Source of the DNA: Anaerolineaceae bacterium
GTDB taxonomy: Bacteria; Chloroflexota; Anaerolineae; Anaerolineales; Anaerolineaceae
Assembly (NCBI GenBank): GCA_027348305.1
Contig: DAIEPS010000050.1
Span: 1 to 10,860 of the forward strand
DNA length: 10,860 bases
Direction: 5' to 3'
The position numbers and the translations under genes were made by a program. Under the pieces are notes generated by a model, which was not told the DNA's origin, made no database searches, and saw only the letters and a list, made by a program, of their open reading frames with translations. Each line of letters opens with the position of its first letter. Position 1 is the stretch's first letter. Positions 1-6,310 of this stretch are shown here, piece by piece.

Positions 1-390
1 GGCGATCTTTTCCATGTAATAGAAAACACCGGGGTTGAACATGGTTCCGCGGGGGGCGAGGGCAACCGTGGCGATGGAGTTTGGCAGTCCGTGGGCGAGG
101 GGTCTGGTGCCGTCAATGGGATCCACCGCGATATCCAGAATGGGAGGAACGCCGCTGCCCAACCTTTCACCATTAAACAGCATTGGAGCCTTGTCTTTCT
201 CTCCTTCGCCGATCACGATGATGCCGTCCATCTCGATGGAATTCAACATCAGGCGCATGGCATCCACGGCAGCCTGATCCGCGAGGATCTTGTCTCCGCG
301 GCCCATGTGTCTGCCGGCTGCCAGGGCGGCCGCTTCGGTCACTCTTACCAGATCAAGTGCCAGATTTTTAGTCGGGGGGTTGTTGATCAT
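1..390 (-). CDS. glpX: Class II fructose-1,6-bisphosphatase, N-terminal part (cut by window edge)
   Basis: The 130 visible N-terminal residues belong to the GlpX-type (class II) fructose-1,6-bisphosphatase family, which hydrolyses fructose-1,6-bisphosphate to fructose-6-phosphate in gluconeogenesis, in the cytoplasm. Seen here: GRHMGRGDK (residues 26-34), [10 protein letters not shown] (37-46), the metal/substrate segment [12 protein letters not shown] (60-71) and [13 protein letters not shown] (90-102), which is the DPxxGT sugar-phosphatase motif. The ATG at 388-390 follows an AGAGGA Shine-Dalgarno (395-400) and is the natural start, because the protein begins a few residues before the conserved first helix. 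The gene lies 30 bp after cdsA on the same strand and is probably co-transcribed. The C-terminal part lies outside the window, so an intact 3' end cannot be confirmed. Some Chloroflexota and cyanobacterial class II enzymes also act on sedoheptulose-1,7-bisphosphate; that cannot be judged here. Confidence 0.93.
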   Translation of the reverse strand, partial: MINNPPTKNLALDLVRVTEAAALAAGRHMGRGDKILADQAAVDAMRLMLNSIEMDGIIVIGEGEKDKAPMLFNGERLGSGVPPILDIAVDPIDGTRPLAHGLPNSIATVALAPRGTMFNPGVFYYMEKIA

Positions 391-420
391 GGAATCCTCT
401 TTTTGAGAAATTGGGAAAGT

Positions 421-1287
421 TTATCGAATTAATAGGATGATGTAATAACCAAGAATGGCTGCCCATAATGAGGAATCAATGCGGTCAAAGAAACCGCCGT
501 GACCGGGCAGCAAATTGCTTGAATCTTTGATGTCAAATTGACGTTTGATCATGCTTTCGCCAAAATCACCTAATGGTGCAACGATCGAAATGGCAAGTCC
601 AAGGATCAACCCGTGAATTGGGAGGACCGCAGCGCAGCCGATATGCCATAAGGCGCCCAATCCCCAGCCGCCCAGGCCGCCGACGATAATGCCGCCGAAA
701 TAACCTTCCCACGATTTTTTGGGGCTGACCACGGTCAGGATCTTGTGTTTTCCAAATAAACGTCCAAAGAAATATGCGCCTGTGTCTGCCAATGAAATGA
801 TCGGAAAGACCAGCATGACCCAATACAGGCCGTGTTCGAGAAAACGGACTGAAATGGCATAACTGCCCAGAAAACCCAGGTAGAGGGCTCCAAAGACCGA
901 TAAAGCCAGGTTGGAGGCCGCCTTGTCATTGCCGCGCTGCTGTTGCAGGACGTGCATGAACATGGAGACTAAAAGCAGCCCACCCAGCCAGAATTCAAAA
1001 TATTGCAGTCCCCATAAATAACGCATCACCACCGCGCTGGTTGAAAAAACCAACAGAACGGTGAGTGATGGGGCGTAGTTGCCTTTCTGAAAAATATTCC
1101 AGAATTCCCAGGCGGCGACGCCCAGTACGATAGTGACGAACACGACAAAGGCCAGTCCCCCCTGGATGGCGAAAAAGGCAGTTATGGGGACGAAAATATC
1201 CGCAACGAGCAGCCGTGTGCGAAAAGATGTGTCTGTTGAAACTGAGGGTGATTTAGCGTTTGCCAAACCGTCTTTTACGCTGTCCAT
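421..1287 (-). CDS. cdsA: Phosphatidate cytidylyltransferase (CDP-diacylglycerol synthase)
   Basis: This integral membrane enzyme makes CDP-diacylglycerol from phosphatidate and CTP, the branch-point precursor of bacterial phospholipids. The family signature is complete near the C-terminus: S-M-I-K-R, then K-D, then PGHGGFFDRID (about residues 245-271 from the start chosen here). Upstream are the conserved DTGAYFFGRLFGKHK and SPKKSWEGYFGG segments. Several hydrophobic helices fill the rest. About 288 residues is normal for the family. Start choice: ATG at 1285-1287 overlaps the end of uppS by 35 bp. A TTG at 1294-1296 in frame (291 residues) and a TTG at 1264-1266 are alternatives. None has a well-placed Shine-Dalgarno, so the start is uncertain, but the conserved part (TRLLVADIFVPIT) begins well inside all three. 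The overlap indicates translational coupling with uppS, a very common gene order. Confidence 0.95.
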   Translation of the reverse strand: MDSVKDGLANAKSPSVSTDTSFRTRLLVADIFVPITAFFAIQGGLAFVVFVTIVLGVAAWEFWNIFQKGNYAPSLTVLLVFSTSAVVMRYLWGLQYFEFWLGGLLLVSMFMHVLQQQRGNDKAASNLALSVFGALYLGFLGSYAISVRFLEHGLYWVMLVFPIISLADTGAYFFGRLFGKHKILTVVSPKKSWEGYFGGIIVGGLGGWGLGALWHIGCAAVLPIHGLILGLAISIVAPLGDFGESMIKRQFDIKDSSNLLPGHGGFFDRIDSSLWAAILGYYIILLIR

Positions 1288-1954
1288 AGGCTTCAATCGC
1301 CTTTTGATATTCTTCCTTGTTAAAATCAGGCCACAAAGTGGCTGTCGCGTACCATTCAGAATAGGCAGATTGCCAGATCAAAAAATTGCTGAGACGCATC
1401 TCACCTGAAGTACGGATGATCAGATCAGGATCAGGAGAACATTGTGTATACATGTGCTGGCTGACCAGTTCTTCAGTGACCTGTTCAGCCGTTGTGCCTG
1501 CTCTTACTATTTCCTGGATGGCATGCACGATCTCGTCACGGCCGCCGTAATTCCATGCTACATTCAAGATCAATTTGTTATTGTGTTCCGTCAATTGAAC
1601 GGCATGTTCCACTTTGGAACGTACGCGCTTGGGCATGGCTTCGAGCCGCCCGATGTGGCAGATCTTAACACCTTCAGAGTTCAACTCGTTCAACTCGCGG
1701 TCGATCACCGTTTCGAGGATGGTCATCAGCCCATTGACTTCGTCTTTCGGCCGACCCCAGTTTTCAGTTGAAAATGCGTAGATCGTTAAATGTTTTACTC
1801 CAAACTCAACACTGGCTTTGATGATCTGCCTGAGGTTTTCAGTCCCGGCTTTGTGACCTTCAAAACGGGGCAACCCATGTGATTCAGCCCAGCGTCCGTT
1901 GCCATCCATAATGATGGCAACGTGCTCAGGAATTTTGCTTTGAGTTTCGCTCAT
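1253..1954 (-). CDS. uppS: Isoprenyl transferase (undecaprenyl diphosphate synthase type)
   Basis: Cis-prenyltransferase that condenses isopentenyl diphosphate onto farnesyl diphosphate to give the C55 lipid carrier for cell-wall and polysaccharide synthesis. The 233 residues show all family motifs: HVAIIMDGNGRWA with the catalytic Asp at residue 17, GHKAG (33-37), YAFSTENWGRPKDEV (59-73), WNYGGRDE, and the diphosphate-binding PDLIIRTSGEMRLSNFLIWQ (177-196) with R181, R187 and S189, followed by SEWYATATLWPDF. Length matches the family. The ATG at 1952-1954 lies 15 bp after the frr stop; a GGAAAACG stretch precedes it as a weak ribosome-binding site. The gene sits between frr and cdsA, the classical arrangement. 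Whether the product is C55 or a different chain length cannot be read from the sequence. Confidence 0.96.
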   Translation of the reverse strand: MSETQSKIPEHVAIIMDGNGRWAESHGLPRFEGHKAGTENLRQIIKASVEFGVKHLTIYAFSTENWGRPKDEVNGLMTILETVIDRELNELNSEGVKICHIGRLEAMPKRVRSKVEHAVQLTEHNNKLILNVAWNYGGRDEIVHAIQEIVRAGTTAEQVTEELVSQHMYTQCSPDPDLIIRTSGEMRLSNFLIWQSAYSEWYATATLWPDFNKEEYQKAIEAYGQRKRRFGKR

Positions 1955-1969
1955 TCGTTTTCCAAGGAA

Positions 1970-2527
1970 CTAAACTTCCATGATCTCTTTTTGTTTCCTG
2001 ACACCGATCGCATCCACTTCTGTGATCATGTGGTCGGTTAATTTTTGAATTTCTTCTTCGCCAACCTTCAGGTCGTCTTCAGAGATCATTTTTTCTTTTT
2101 CAAATTCTTTAAGATCTTTGATGATATCGCGGCGAACGTTGCGGATGGCAACGCGCGCTTCTTCCAACCGGGTGTGGACTACTTTTACCAGGTCGCGGCG
2201 GCGGTCTTCTGTGAGCGGGGGCAAATTCAAGCGGATGGCTTTGCCGTCGTTATTGGGTGTCAGGCCCAGGTCTGAAGCCAGAATGGACTTCTCAATGGTC
2301 TTTAGAGAGCTTGGGTCAAAGGGTTTGATCAGAATGGCGCGTGCTTCAGGTATAGAAATGGAAGCCAGTTGCATGAGAGGGGTTGGCATCCCATAATAAT
2401 CAATGGGGAGTTTTTCAACCAACGCGGGGGTGGCACGGCCTGTACGAATGCCGGTCAGATCTTCTTCGAGTGAAGTCAGCGCGCCTTTCATGTGATGTTC
2501 GGCATCTTTTACGGTCTCTTTGATCAT
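1970..2527 (-). CDS. frr: Ribosome recycling factor
   Basis: RRF splits the post-termination ribosome together with EF-G. The 185-residue product has the typical RRF length and sequence: GIRTGRATPALVE (residues 26-38), YYGMPTPLMQLASISIPEARAI (44-65), PNNDGKAIRLNLPPLTEDRR (91-110) and the basic helix RVAIRNVRRDIIKDLK, with R132 aligning with the functionally important Arg132 of the Escherichia coli protein. The reading frame is open to a TTG at 2537-2539, but that codon lies inside the perfect Shine-Dalgarno GGAGGA (2532-2537). The ATG at 2525-2527 is therefore the start, and it gives the canonical 185 residues. The gene is first of a run with uppS, cdsA and glpX. The usual upstream neighbour pyrH is absent; a divergent small gene takes its place. 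Confidence 0.97.
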   Translation of the reverse strand: MIKETVKDAEHHMKGALTSLEEDLTGIRTGRATPALVEKLPIDYYGMPTPLMQLASISIPEARAILIKPFDPSSLKTIEKSILASDLGLTPNNDGKAIRLNLPPLTEDRRRDLVKVVHTRLEEARVAIRNVRRDIIKDLKEFEKEKMISEDDLKVGEEEIQKLTDHMITEVDAIGVRKQKEIMEV

Positions 2528-2531
2528 TGGA

Positions 2532-2537
2532 TCCTCC
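2532..2537 (-). promoter_or_regulatory. Ribosome-binding site of frr
   Basis: GGAGGA on the minus strand, four bases before the ATG at 2527. It decides the frr start against the longer TTG reading, whose start codon would fall inside this site. Confidence 0.85.
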
Positions 2538-2622
2538 AAAAAGAAGAATGTCGATTTGTTTAAAGCTGAACTGATTAAGGATACCTTAAAAAGCGAAAAA
2601 AATCCATCACATGCTTGGGAAT

Positions 2623-2654
2623 GTTATAAGGCGAGATAGCCGAGCACTTGACAA
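2623..2654 (-). promoter_or_regulatory. Possible promoter for the frr-uppS-cdsA-glpX run
   Basis: On the minus strand a TTGTCA (2649-2654) and a TATAAC (2623-2628) could form a -35/-10 pair, but the spacer is 20 bp, longer than the 16-18 bp preferred. The TTGTCA is the complement of the -35 box of the divergent plus-strand promoter, so the two would share DNA and compete. About 95 bp of A/T-rich leader would separate it from frr. The call is weak. Confidence 0.3.
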
Positions 2655-2676
2655 ACAAGAACGAAAGTTCTATAAT
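2648..2676 (+). promoter_or_regulatory. Perfect consensus sigma-70-type promoter of the small orphan gene
   Basis: TTGACA (2648-2653), a 17-bp spacer, then TATAAT (2671-2676): both hexamers and the spacing are exact matches to the housekeeping sigma consensus. Transcription would start near 2683, giving a leader of about 57 bases to the ATG at 2740. No comparable promoter occurs elsewhere in the window. Promoters this close to consensus are usually either very active or held down by a repressor, and the overlapping inverted repeats point to the second. Confidence 0.82.
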
Positions 2677-2687
2677 AAATATAGAAC
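2658..2687. promoter_or_regulatory. Operator-like inverted repeats overlapping the promoter core
   Basis: Three copies of one 5-bp half-site in alternating orientation: AGAAC (2658-2662), GTTCT (2667-2671) and AGAAC (2683-2687). The first two form a perfect palindrome with a 4-bp centre (GAAA), inside the spacer between -35 and -10. The second and third extend to perfect 8-bp arms, GTTCTATA (2667-2674) and TATAGAAC (2680-2687), around a 5-bp centre spanning the -10 box and probable start site. The layout is that of a repressor site. GAAC-N4-GTTC is the core of the LexA box known from Bacillus and actinobacteria, so LexA is a candidate, but no regulator gene is present in the window. Confidence 0.6.
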
Positions 2688-2724
2688 AAAATATCTAAAA
2701 TAATTGGCGCATAACTTGCATTAT

Positions 2725-2730
2725 AAGGAG
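2725..2730 (+). promoter_or_regulatory. Ribosome-binding site of the small orphan gene
   Basis: AAGGAG nine bases before the ATG at 2740. It supports that start over the in-frame ATGs at 2752 and 2764, which lack a site at proper distance. Confidence 0.8.
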
Positions 2731-2739
2731 TAGAGACTA

Positions 2740-2991
2740 ATGGAGACAGACATGAATACTGGCATGCTTTGGTTCGATAATGACCCCAAGATCGATTTTT
2801 ACGTCAAAATTATGCGCGCTGCTGAATACTATCAAAAAAAATACGGACAGATCCCCGATGTCTGTTTTGTACATCCCAGCATGAAAGTGGAAGTGCCTTC
2901 CAAGTCGATCAATGTGGATGTTCAGGTCAATCAAATGATTCTACCCAACCATTTCTGGCTGGGCGTCAAACAAGCTTCTTTGTCAGCCTGA
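2740..2991 (+). CDS. Small conserved-looking protein of unknown function (83 residues)
   Basis: I do not recognise a named family. The protein is soluble-looking, with no signal peptide or membrane helix. Its N-terminal half is mixed polar (LWFDNDPKIDFYVKIMRAA, residues 10-28), followed by EYYQKKYGQIPDVCFVHPS, which resembles the segment of proteins that present a helix then a short strand ending in a His-Pro turn. The C-terminal half is hydrophobic-alternating (INVDVQVNQMILPNHFWLGV). It has two Trp, one Cys and one His-Pro. Support that it is real: an ideal promoter, a good AAGGAG site, a terminator right after the stop, and a reading frame that fills exactly the transcribed unit. It is a monocistronic gene diverging from frr. 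Regulation through the GAAC/GTTC sites over its promoter is inferred. From memory, similar short proteins occur in other Anaerolineae, but I cannot verify that here. Confidence 0.85.
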   Translation: METDMNTGMLWFDNDPKIDFYVKIMRAAEYYQKKYGQIPDVCFVHPSMKVEVPSKSINVDVQVNQMILPNHFWLGVKQASLSA

Positions 2992-3005
2992 TCTCAGTAT
3001 TCTTT

Positions 3006-3039
3006 AAAGGCCTGAAGCATTGCTTCAGGCCTTTTTTTT
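3006..3039 (+). terminator. Rho-independent terminator after the small gene, probably partly bidirectional
   Basis: AAAGGCCTGAAGC (3006-3018) pairs perfectly with GCTTCAGGCCTTT (3022-3034) around a three-base ATT loop, followed by a run of T (3032-3039). It starts 14 bp after the stop of the 2740-2991 gene. On the minus strand the same hairpin follows the A-rich end of the convergent gene, with only TTT downstream, so it would be weaker in that direction. The minus-strand gene's stop codon (3025-3027) lies inside the stem. Confidence 0.92.
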
Positions 3040-3963
3040 CTTTAACAACTTCTTCTTGATCCATTTATAGAACTGGCGTATATGCCTGAACGGCCGACTT
3101 GAAAACCGGTTCATGAAGTGTTTGGCGGCTTTTTCGAGGCTGACCTTTTCGTTGGATTCTTCGGCCAAATACCAACGGTGTTCAATGATCCATAAATACA
3201 GGTCGGTCTCTGTCCGTTGGGGGAACTCACGCAGGATATTGTGTTTCCGAATGATCTTGACCAGTGGCATATAGACTTCTTTGTACCAGCCCAGGGCCGC
3301 CTCTTCATCAGTGATGGGACGGTTAAGCTTTTCACCCATATACCAGCGGTGAACACTGATGTGCTGCAGAAGCCGGTCATATTGGCCGGGGATCGAGAAA
3401 CGGCAATCCACGCCGGGGATGACCAGGTCGAGTTTGGAGCGGGTCAGGAACATGGCATATTCGTGTGCCAGCACAAGGTCTTCAACACTGGTGTTTTCGT
3501 CCACTATGCCGCGCACATCGATCTCAATGACGTAGGCATCCATGTAGGCCTGACCGCGTTCGCGGGCGACTGAGACGCGATGGTGACCATCTCTTACAAA
3601 GTAAACATCGCTTACCTTGTAGACATCAATGGGGGGCAAAATGATGTCATTGAAATAAGCCGAATTGACACTTTCCCAGCGTGAACGCGTGTTTGTCTGC
3701 CGAGGCAAAAAAGCTCGGTCAAAATCATAAAATCGGTTAACGGTTCCAATGATCTTGCTGGTTTCAATTTGTTTGACGCCAAGCGAATGCTCTCCGCGCA
3801 AGGGGATGTGCTGCATGACTTCATCAAATGGCAGCAGACGGTTGTCTGTATTGCGGATGAGGCTGAAGATCGACCGCCAAAAACCCCTGCGGTATGCACG
3901 TGAGAAATCACTTCTTGATTGTTGGTATGGACTATCCAAATAAGATGAATACTTTTTAAACAT
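3025..3963 (-). CDS. ParB/Srx-like DGHHR-motif protein of unknown function
   Basis: 312 residues. The recognisable part is the middle: IETSKIIGTVNRFYDFDRAFLP (about 66-87), then IDVYKVSDVYFVRDGHHRVSVARERG (112-137). VRDGHHRVSVA corresponds to the GERR/DGHHR nucleotide-binding box of the ParB/Srx fold, shared by ParB CTPases and by small-molecule kinases such as the archaeal serine kinase SerK. The N-terminus is basic and aromatic (YRRGFWRSIFSLIR). The C-terminal half is rich in Trp, Tyr and charged residues (RWYMGEKLNRPITDEEAALGWY) and ends in a very basic tail of Lys clusters, suggesting contact with nucleic acid or membrane. It may match the domain of unknown function DUF4032, from memory only. 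No helix-turn-helix is evident, so a chromosome-partition role is not supported. The ATG at 3961-3963 follows AGAGGT, 15 bp after the metallophosphoesterase stop; it is last in the operon. Confidence 0.75.
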   Translation of the reverse strand: MFKKYSSYLDSPYQQSRSDFSRAYRRGFWRSIFSLIRNTDNRLLPFDEVMQHIPLRGEHSLGVKQIETSKIIGTVNRFYDFDRAFLPRQTNTRSRWESVNSAYFNDIILPPIDVYKVSDVYFVRDGHHRVSVARERGQAYMDAYVIEIDVRGIVDENTSVEDLVLAHEYAMFLTRSKLDLVIPGVDCRFSIPGQYDRLLQHISVHRWYMGEKLNRPITDEEAALGWYKEVYMPLVKIIRKHNILREFPQRTETDLYLWIIEHRWYLAEESNEKVSLEKAAKHFMNRFSSRPFRHIRQFYKWIKKKLLKKKKA

Positions 3964-3978
3964 AGCTTACCTCTGCAA

Positions 3979-4635
3979 TTACTTGTGCCAGGATCTTTTC
4001 TTTGGTGTGTCGATGACCAGCACGCGGTATCCATAGGTGTTGACCACCTTTGTCTTTTCGACACAGGTCATCATCACCGTATCCTGTCTATATACGTGGA
4101 TGTGGCCGTGAAGGTGTAGATTGGGTTGAAACACCTTGATCAGCCAGTTGAAGGCTTTTATCCCCTGGTGCGGACGGTCTTCCATATCATGGATATGATA
4201 TGGAGGAGCGTGAGTGACGAAAACATCCAGGTAACGGCCGAAGCGGGCTTTATTGATCAGCAATCCAGGCACTAGTTGAAACACCTTCATCCAGTATTCT
4301 GATTGGGTATACTGGTACGGTCCGCGGTTATACCTCACACTGCCTTCAAGACCGGCCAAAAGCAGCCCTGTGTCATCTTCATGCACCTTTTGGTGCAGGT
4401 CATACGCACCCCAGGGAGATGTTCGAAAAGCGCCGCTTTCAGTGTATTCAACCTTGCTGGCGTGGTTTCCACGGACGTAATACATGGGTACGTTCAACAT
4501 GCCGATGATATATTCGAGATAGAAATAGGGCAGGTCGCCGCATGAGATCACCAGGTCGATATCCGGGAATTTCTCGAGGATCATCGGGCTGTAAATGAAA
4601 CCGATCTCCGCGTCGCTGACTGCCAATATTTTCAT
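3979..4635 (-). CDS. Calcineurin-like metallophosphoesterase
   Basis: 218 residues of the calcineurin-like phosphoesterase superfamily, with the metal-binding blocks in order: VSDAE (6-10), CGDLPYFYLEY (32-42), RGNHA (55-59), VTHAPPY (140-146) and HGHIHVY (176-182). Two blocks differ from the textbook form: the usual DxH is D8-A-E10, and GNHD is GNHA. The ligands D8, D34, N57, H142, H178 and H180 remain, so a di-metal site is still plausible with Glu in place of the first His. The substrate is unknown; cyclic nucleotides, nucleotides or phosphoproteins are all possible for the superfamily. There is no signal peptide, so it is probably cytoplasmic. The start codon overlaps the acpS stop (ATGA, 4632-4635). 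The downstream ParB/Srx-like gene begins after 15 bp, so the two are probably made together. Confidence 0.88.
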   Translation of the reverse strand: MKILAVSDAEIGFIYSPMILEKFPDIDLVISCGDLPYFYLEYIIGMLNVPMYYVRGNHASKVEYTESGAFRTSPWGAYDLHQKVHEDDTGLLLAGLEGSVRYNRGPYQYTQSEYWMKVFQLVPGLLINKARFGRYLDVFVTHAPPYHIHDMEDRPHQGIKAFNWLIKVFQPNLHLHGHIHVYRQDTVMMTCVEKTKVVNTYGYRVLVIDTPKKRSWHK

Positions 4636-5018
4636 CGCATCACGCTCTTATCGATCAATGCCGTCACTGAAGCCAATGCATGGGCGTGCGTGTGAGAAAT
4701 GGATAGCGACCATGCACTCCATCCTTCTTCGGTGGCCACCTGTTCAGCGTTGGCGTGAAGGATCAATTCCGGTTTGCCGTTGGCATCATTGATGATCTCA
4801 AGTTCCTGCCAGCTCACTCTGCCAATGCCGCAGCCAAGGGCCTTGGCAGCGGCTTCTTTGGCGGCAAATTTGCCAGCCAGGTGCTGAAGAGATTGATCAG
4901 GATCGTTTAATTCTTGCGGGGTGAATACCCTGCGAAAAAAACGTTCCTTGATACGCGGATTTAAATTTTCAAAGCGATCCACTTCAACCAGGTCCACACC
5001 GGTGGCGATGGAGATCAT
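4632..5018 (-). CDS. acpS: Holo-[acyl-carrier-protein] synthase
   Basis: AcpS transfers 4'-phosphopantetheine from coenzyme A to the serine of apo-acyl carrier protein, switching on fatty acid synthesis. The 128 residues carry the family motifs: GVDLVEVDR (7-15) with Mg-binding D9, FTPQE (32-36), AGKFAAKEAAAKALG (48-62) with the second acidic ligand E55, and the C-terminal strand LSISHTHAHALASV. Length is usual for the bacterial type. The start ATG at 5016-5018 overlaps the preceding M16 stop in ATGA, and its own stop overlaps the metallophosphoesterase start the same way, so translation is probably coupled along the operon. The link with M16 peptidases has no obvious biochemical reason and may reflect only operon packing. 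Confidence 0.95.
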   Translation of the reverse strand: MISIATGVDLVEVDRFENLNPRIKERFFRRVFTPQELNDPDQSLQHLAGKFAAKEAAAKALGCGIGRVSWQELEIINDANGKPELILHANAEQVATEEGWSAWSLSISHTHAHALASVTALIDKSVMR

Positions 5019-6310
5019 TTTTTCTTACCCTTGCCTGGTCCGGCAGATGCGATCACCAAACGTTCAGGATCAATATACTTCTGTGCTGCTTTGAGGACCT
5101 GGTCGATGGTGACTTCTCTAATAAGGTCGGGGTAACGCTGTAAATAATCCAGACCCAGGCTGAAGCGTTCAAGGTTGAGGATGGAATTGGCCACACCCGA
5201 ATTGGATTCGAGTGATAATGGCAGCCTGCCGATGTAGTTGGCCTGGCTGTCATCCAATTCGGATTGCAGCACGGGTTCCGTGCGGAATTTTTCAAGTTCC
5301 TGGATGATGAGTTGAATAGCCTTTTCGGTGTTGGCCGGGTTCACACCGGCGGCTACTTCCCAAGAACCGCCTTCGATCCATGAGTTGACGCTGGTGGAGG
5401 CGTAATATGCCAGACCGGCTTTCTCTCGCACCACATCGCCGATTCGGCCCATCATGCCAAATTGTCCGAGGATGTTGTTGCCCAGTGAAGCGGCCAGGTA
5501 TTCAGGTGCGCTGCGTTTGGGGCCCAAAGTGCCCATCACAATATCTGCCTGACTTTTTCCGGCCAGCAAGATATGCTCACGCAAGGTTTCTTGCGGGGGA
5601 TTGATCACCGGGAAGGGTTTTTCTTTTACCAGGTTCGGGTTTTTCCAACTGCCAAGCTTATCTTCAAACAGGGTGAAGACCTCTTCAGGCTTGACGGCTC
5701 CAACGACGACGACCACCATATTATCAGGGCCGAAATGTGTGGCGTGAAAATCCACCAGGTCTTGTCTTGTAATGGCGGAGATGGTTTCAACATAGCCATC
5801 CTCCGGGAAACCGTAGGGATGATTGGGGAAGAGCAGGCTGTCAAAGGTGAGTGAAGCCATGTCAGAGGTATCCTGTGCGCGGATGGCCAGGCCTGTAAGC
5901 AGTTGTTTCTTCAGACGGTCAAAATACTGTTCCGGGAAGATGGGATTCAGCAGGCTGTCTGCCAGGGTATTGACGAGCATGGGCAGGTCTTCAACCAGCG
6001 CCCGACCACCCACACTGGTATTGTGAACACTGGCGCCGAATCCAAGGCTGGCGCCCGCGGATTCAAGCTGTTCAAAAATAGCCTGAAAGTCGGCGTTTTT
6101 CGTACCGCGCATTAATGACATGGCGGTAAAGTGCGCCAGCCCCAGTTTTTCACGCGGATCGAACTGGCTGCCTGCGCCCAGCATGCCGGAGATGACCACA
6201 GATGCGCTGTTGAAGTTGCTGCGCACCAGCAGGGTGATGCCGTTGGAGAGCACCTTGCGGTGAATATCATGCGGTCCGGGGATGGAGGTATTTACGATTG
6301 ACGTGCTCAT
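5015..6310 (-). CDS. M16 family peptidase homologue, zinc site degenerate (probable non-catalytic partner)
   Basis: 431 residues with the two-lobed M16B fold: N-terminal lobe LSNGITLLVR (21-30) and AGSQFDPREKLGLAH (46-60), and C-terminal lobe ending in LGLDYLQRYPDLIREVTIDQV, typical of the family. The catalytic HxxEH motif is not there: the aligned positions read HFTAM (60-64), losing the Glu and the second His, so it cannot bind zinc in the usual way. In M16B families, as in mitochondrial processing peptidase and bacterial homologues, an inactive subunit pairs with an active one for substrate binding. The active gene lies directly upstream, overlapping by four bases (ATGA, 6307-6310). The ATG at 6308-6310 has a GAGGAG site about nine bases upstream. 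No signal peptide is apparent, so a cytoplasmic heterodimer is likely. Confidence 0.9.
   Translation of the reverse strand: MSTSIVNTSIPGPHDIHRKVLSNGITLLVRSNFNSASVVISGMLGAGSQFDPREKLGLAHFTAMSLMRGTKNADFQAIFEQLESAGASLGFGASVHNTSVGGRALVEDLPMLVNTLADSLLNPIFPEQYFDRLKKQLLTGLAIRAQDTSDMASLTFDSLLFPNHPYGFPEDGYVETISAITRQDLVDFHATHFGPDNMVVVVVGAVKPEEVFTLFEDKLGSWKNPNLVKEKPFPVINPPQETLREHILLAGKSQADIVMGTLGPKRSAPEYLAASLGNNILGQFGMMGRIGDVVREKAGLAYYASTSVNSWIEGGSWEVAAGVNPANTEKAIQLIIQELEKFRTEPVLQSELDDSQANYIGRLPLSLESNSGVANSILNLERFSLGLDYLQRYPDLIREVTIDQVLKAAQKYIDPERLVIASAGPGKGKKK

Noticed and set aside
2528..2539. TTG start extending frr by four codons
   Set aside because: It would begin within the GGAGGA ribosome-binding site; the ATG at 2527 gives the standard 185-residue length.
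2737..2934. Minus-strand open frame opposite the small orphan gene
   Set aside because: The plus strand has promoter, ribosome-binding site and terminator in the right order; the minus frame has none.
3025..3963. Chromosome partition protein ParB
   Set aside because: Only the DGHHR box is shared; no helix-turn-helix domain or parA neighbour is present, so the partition role is not supported.
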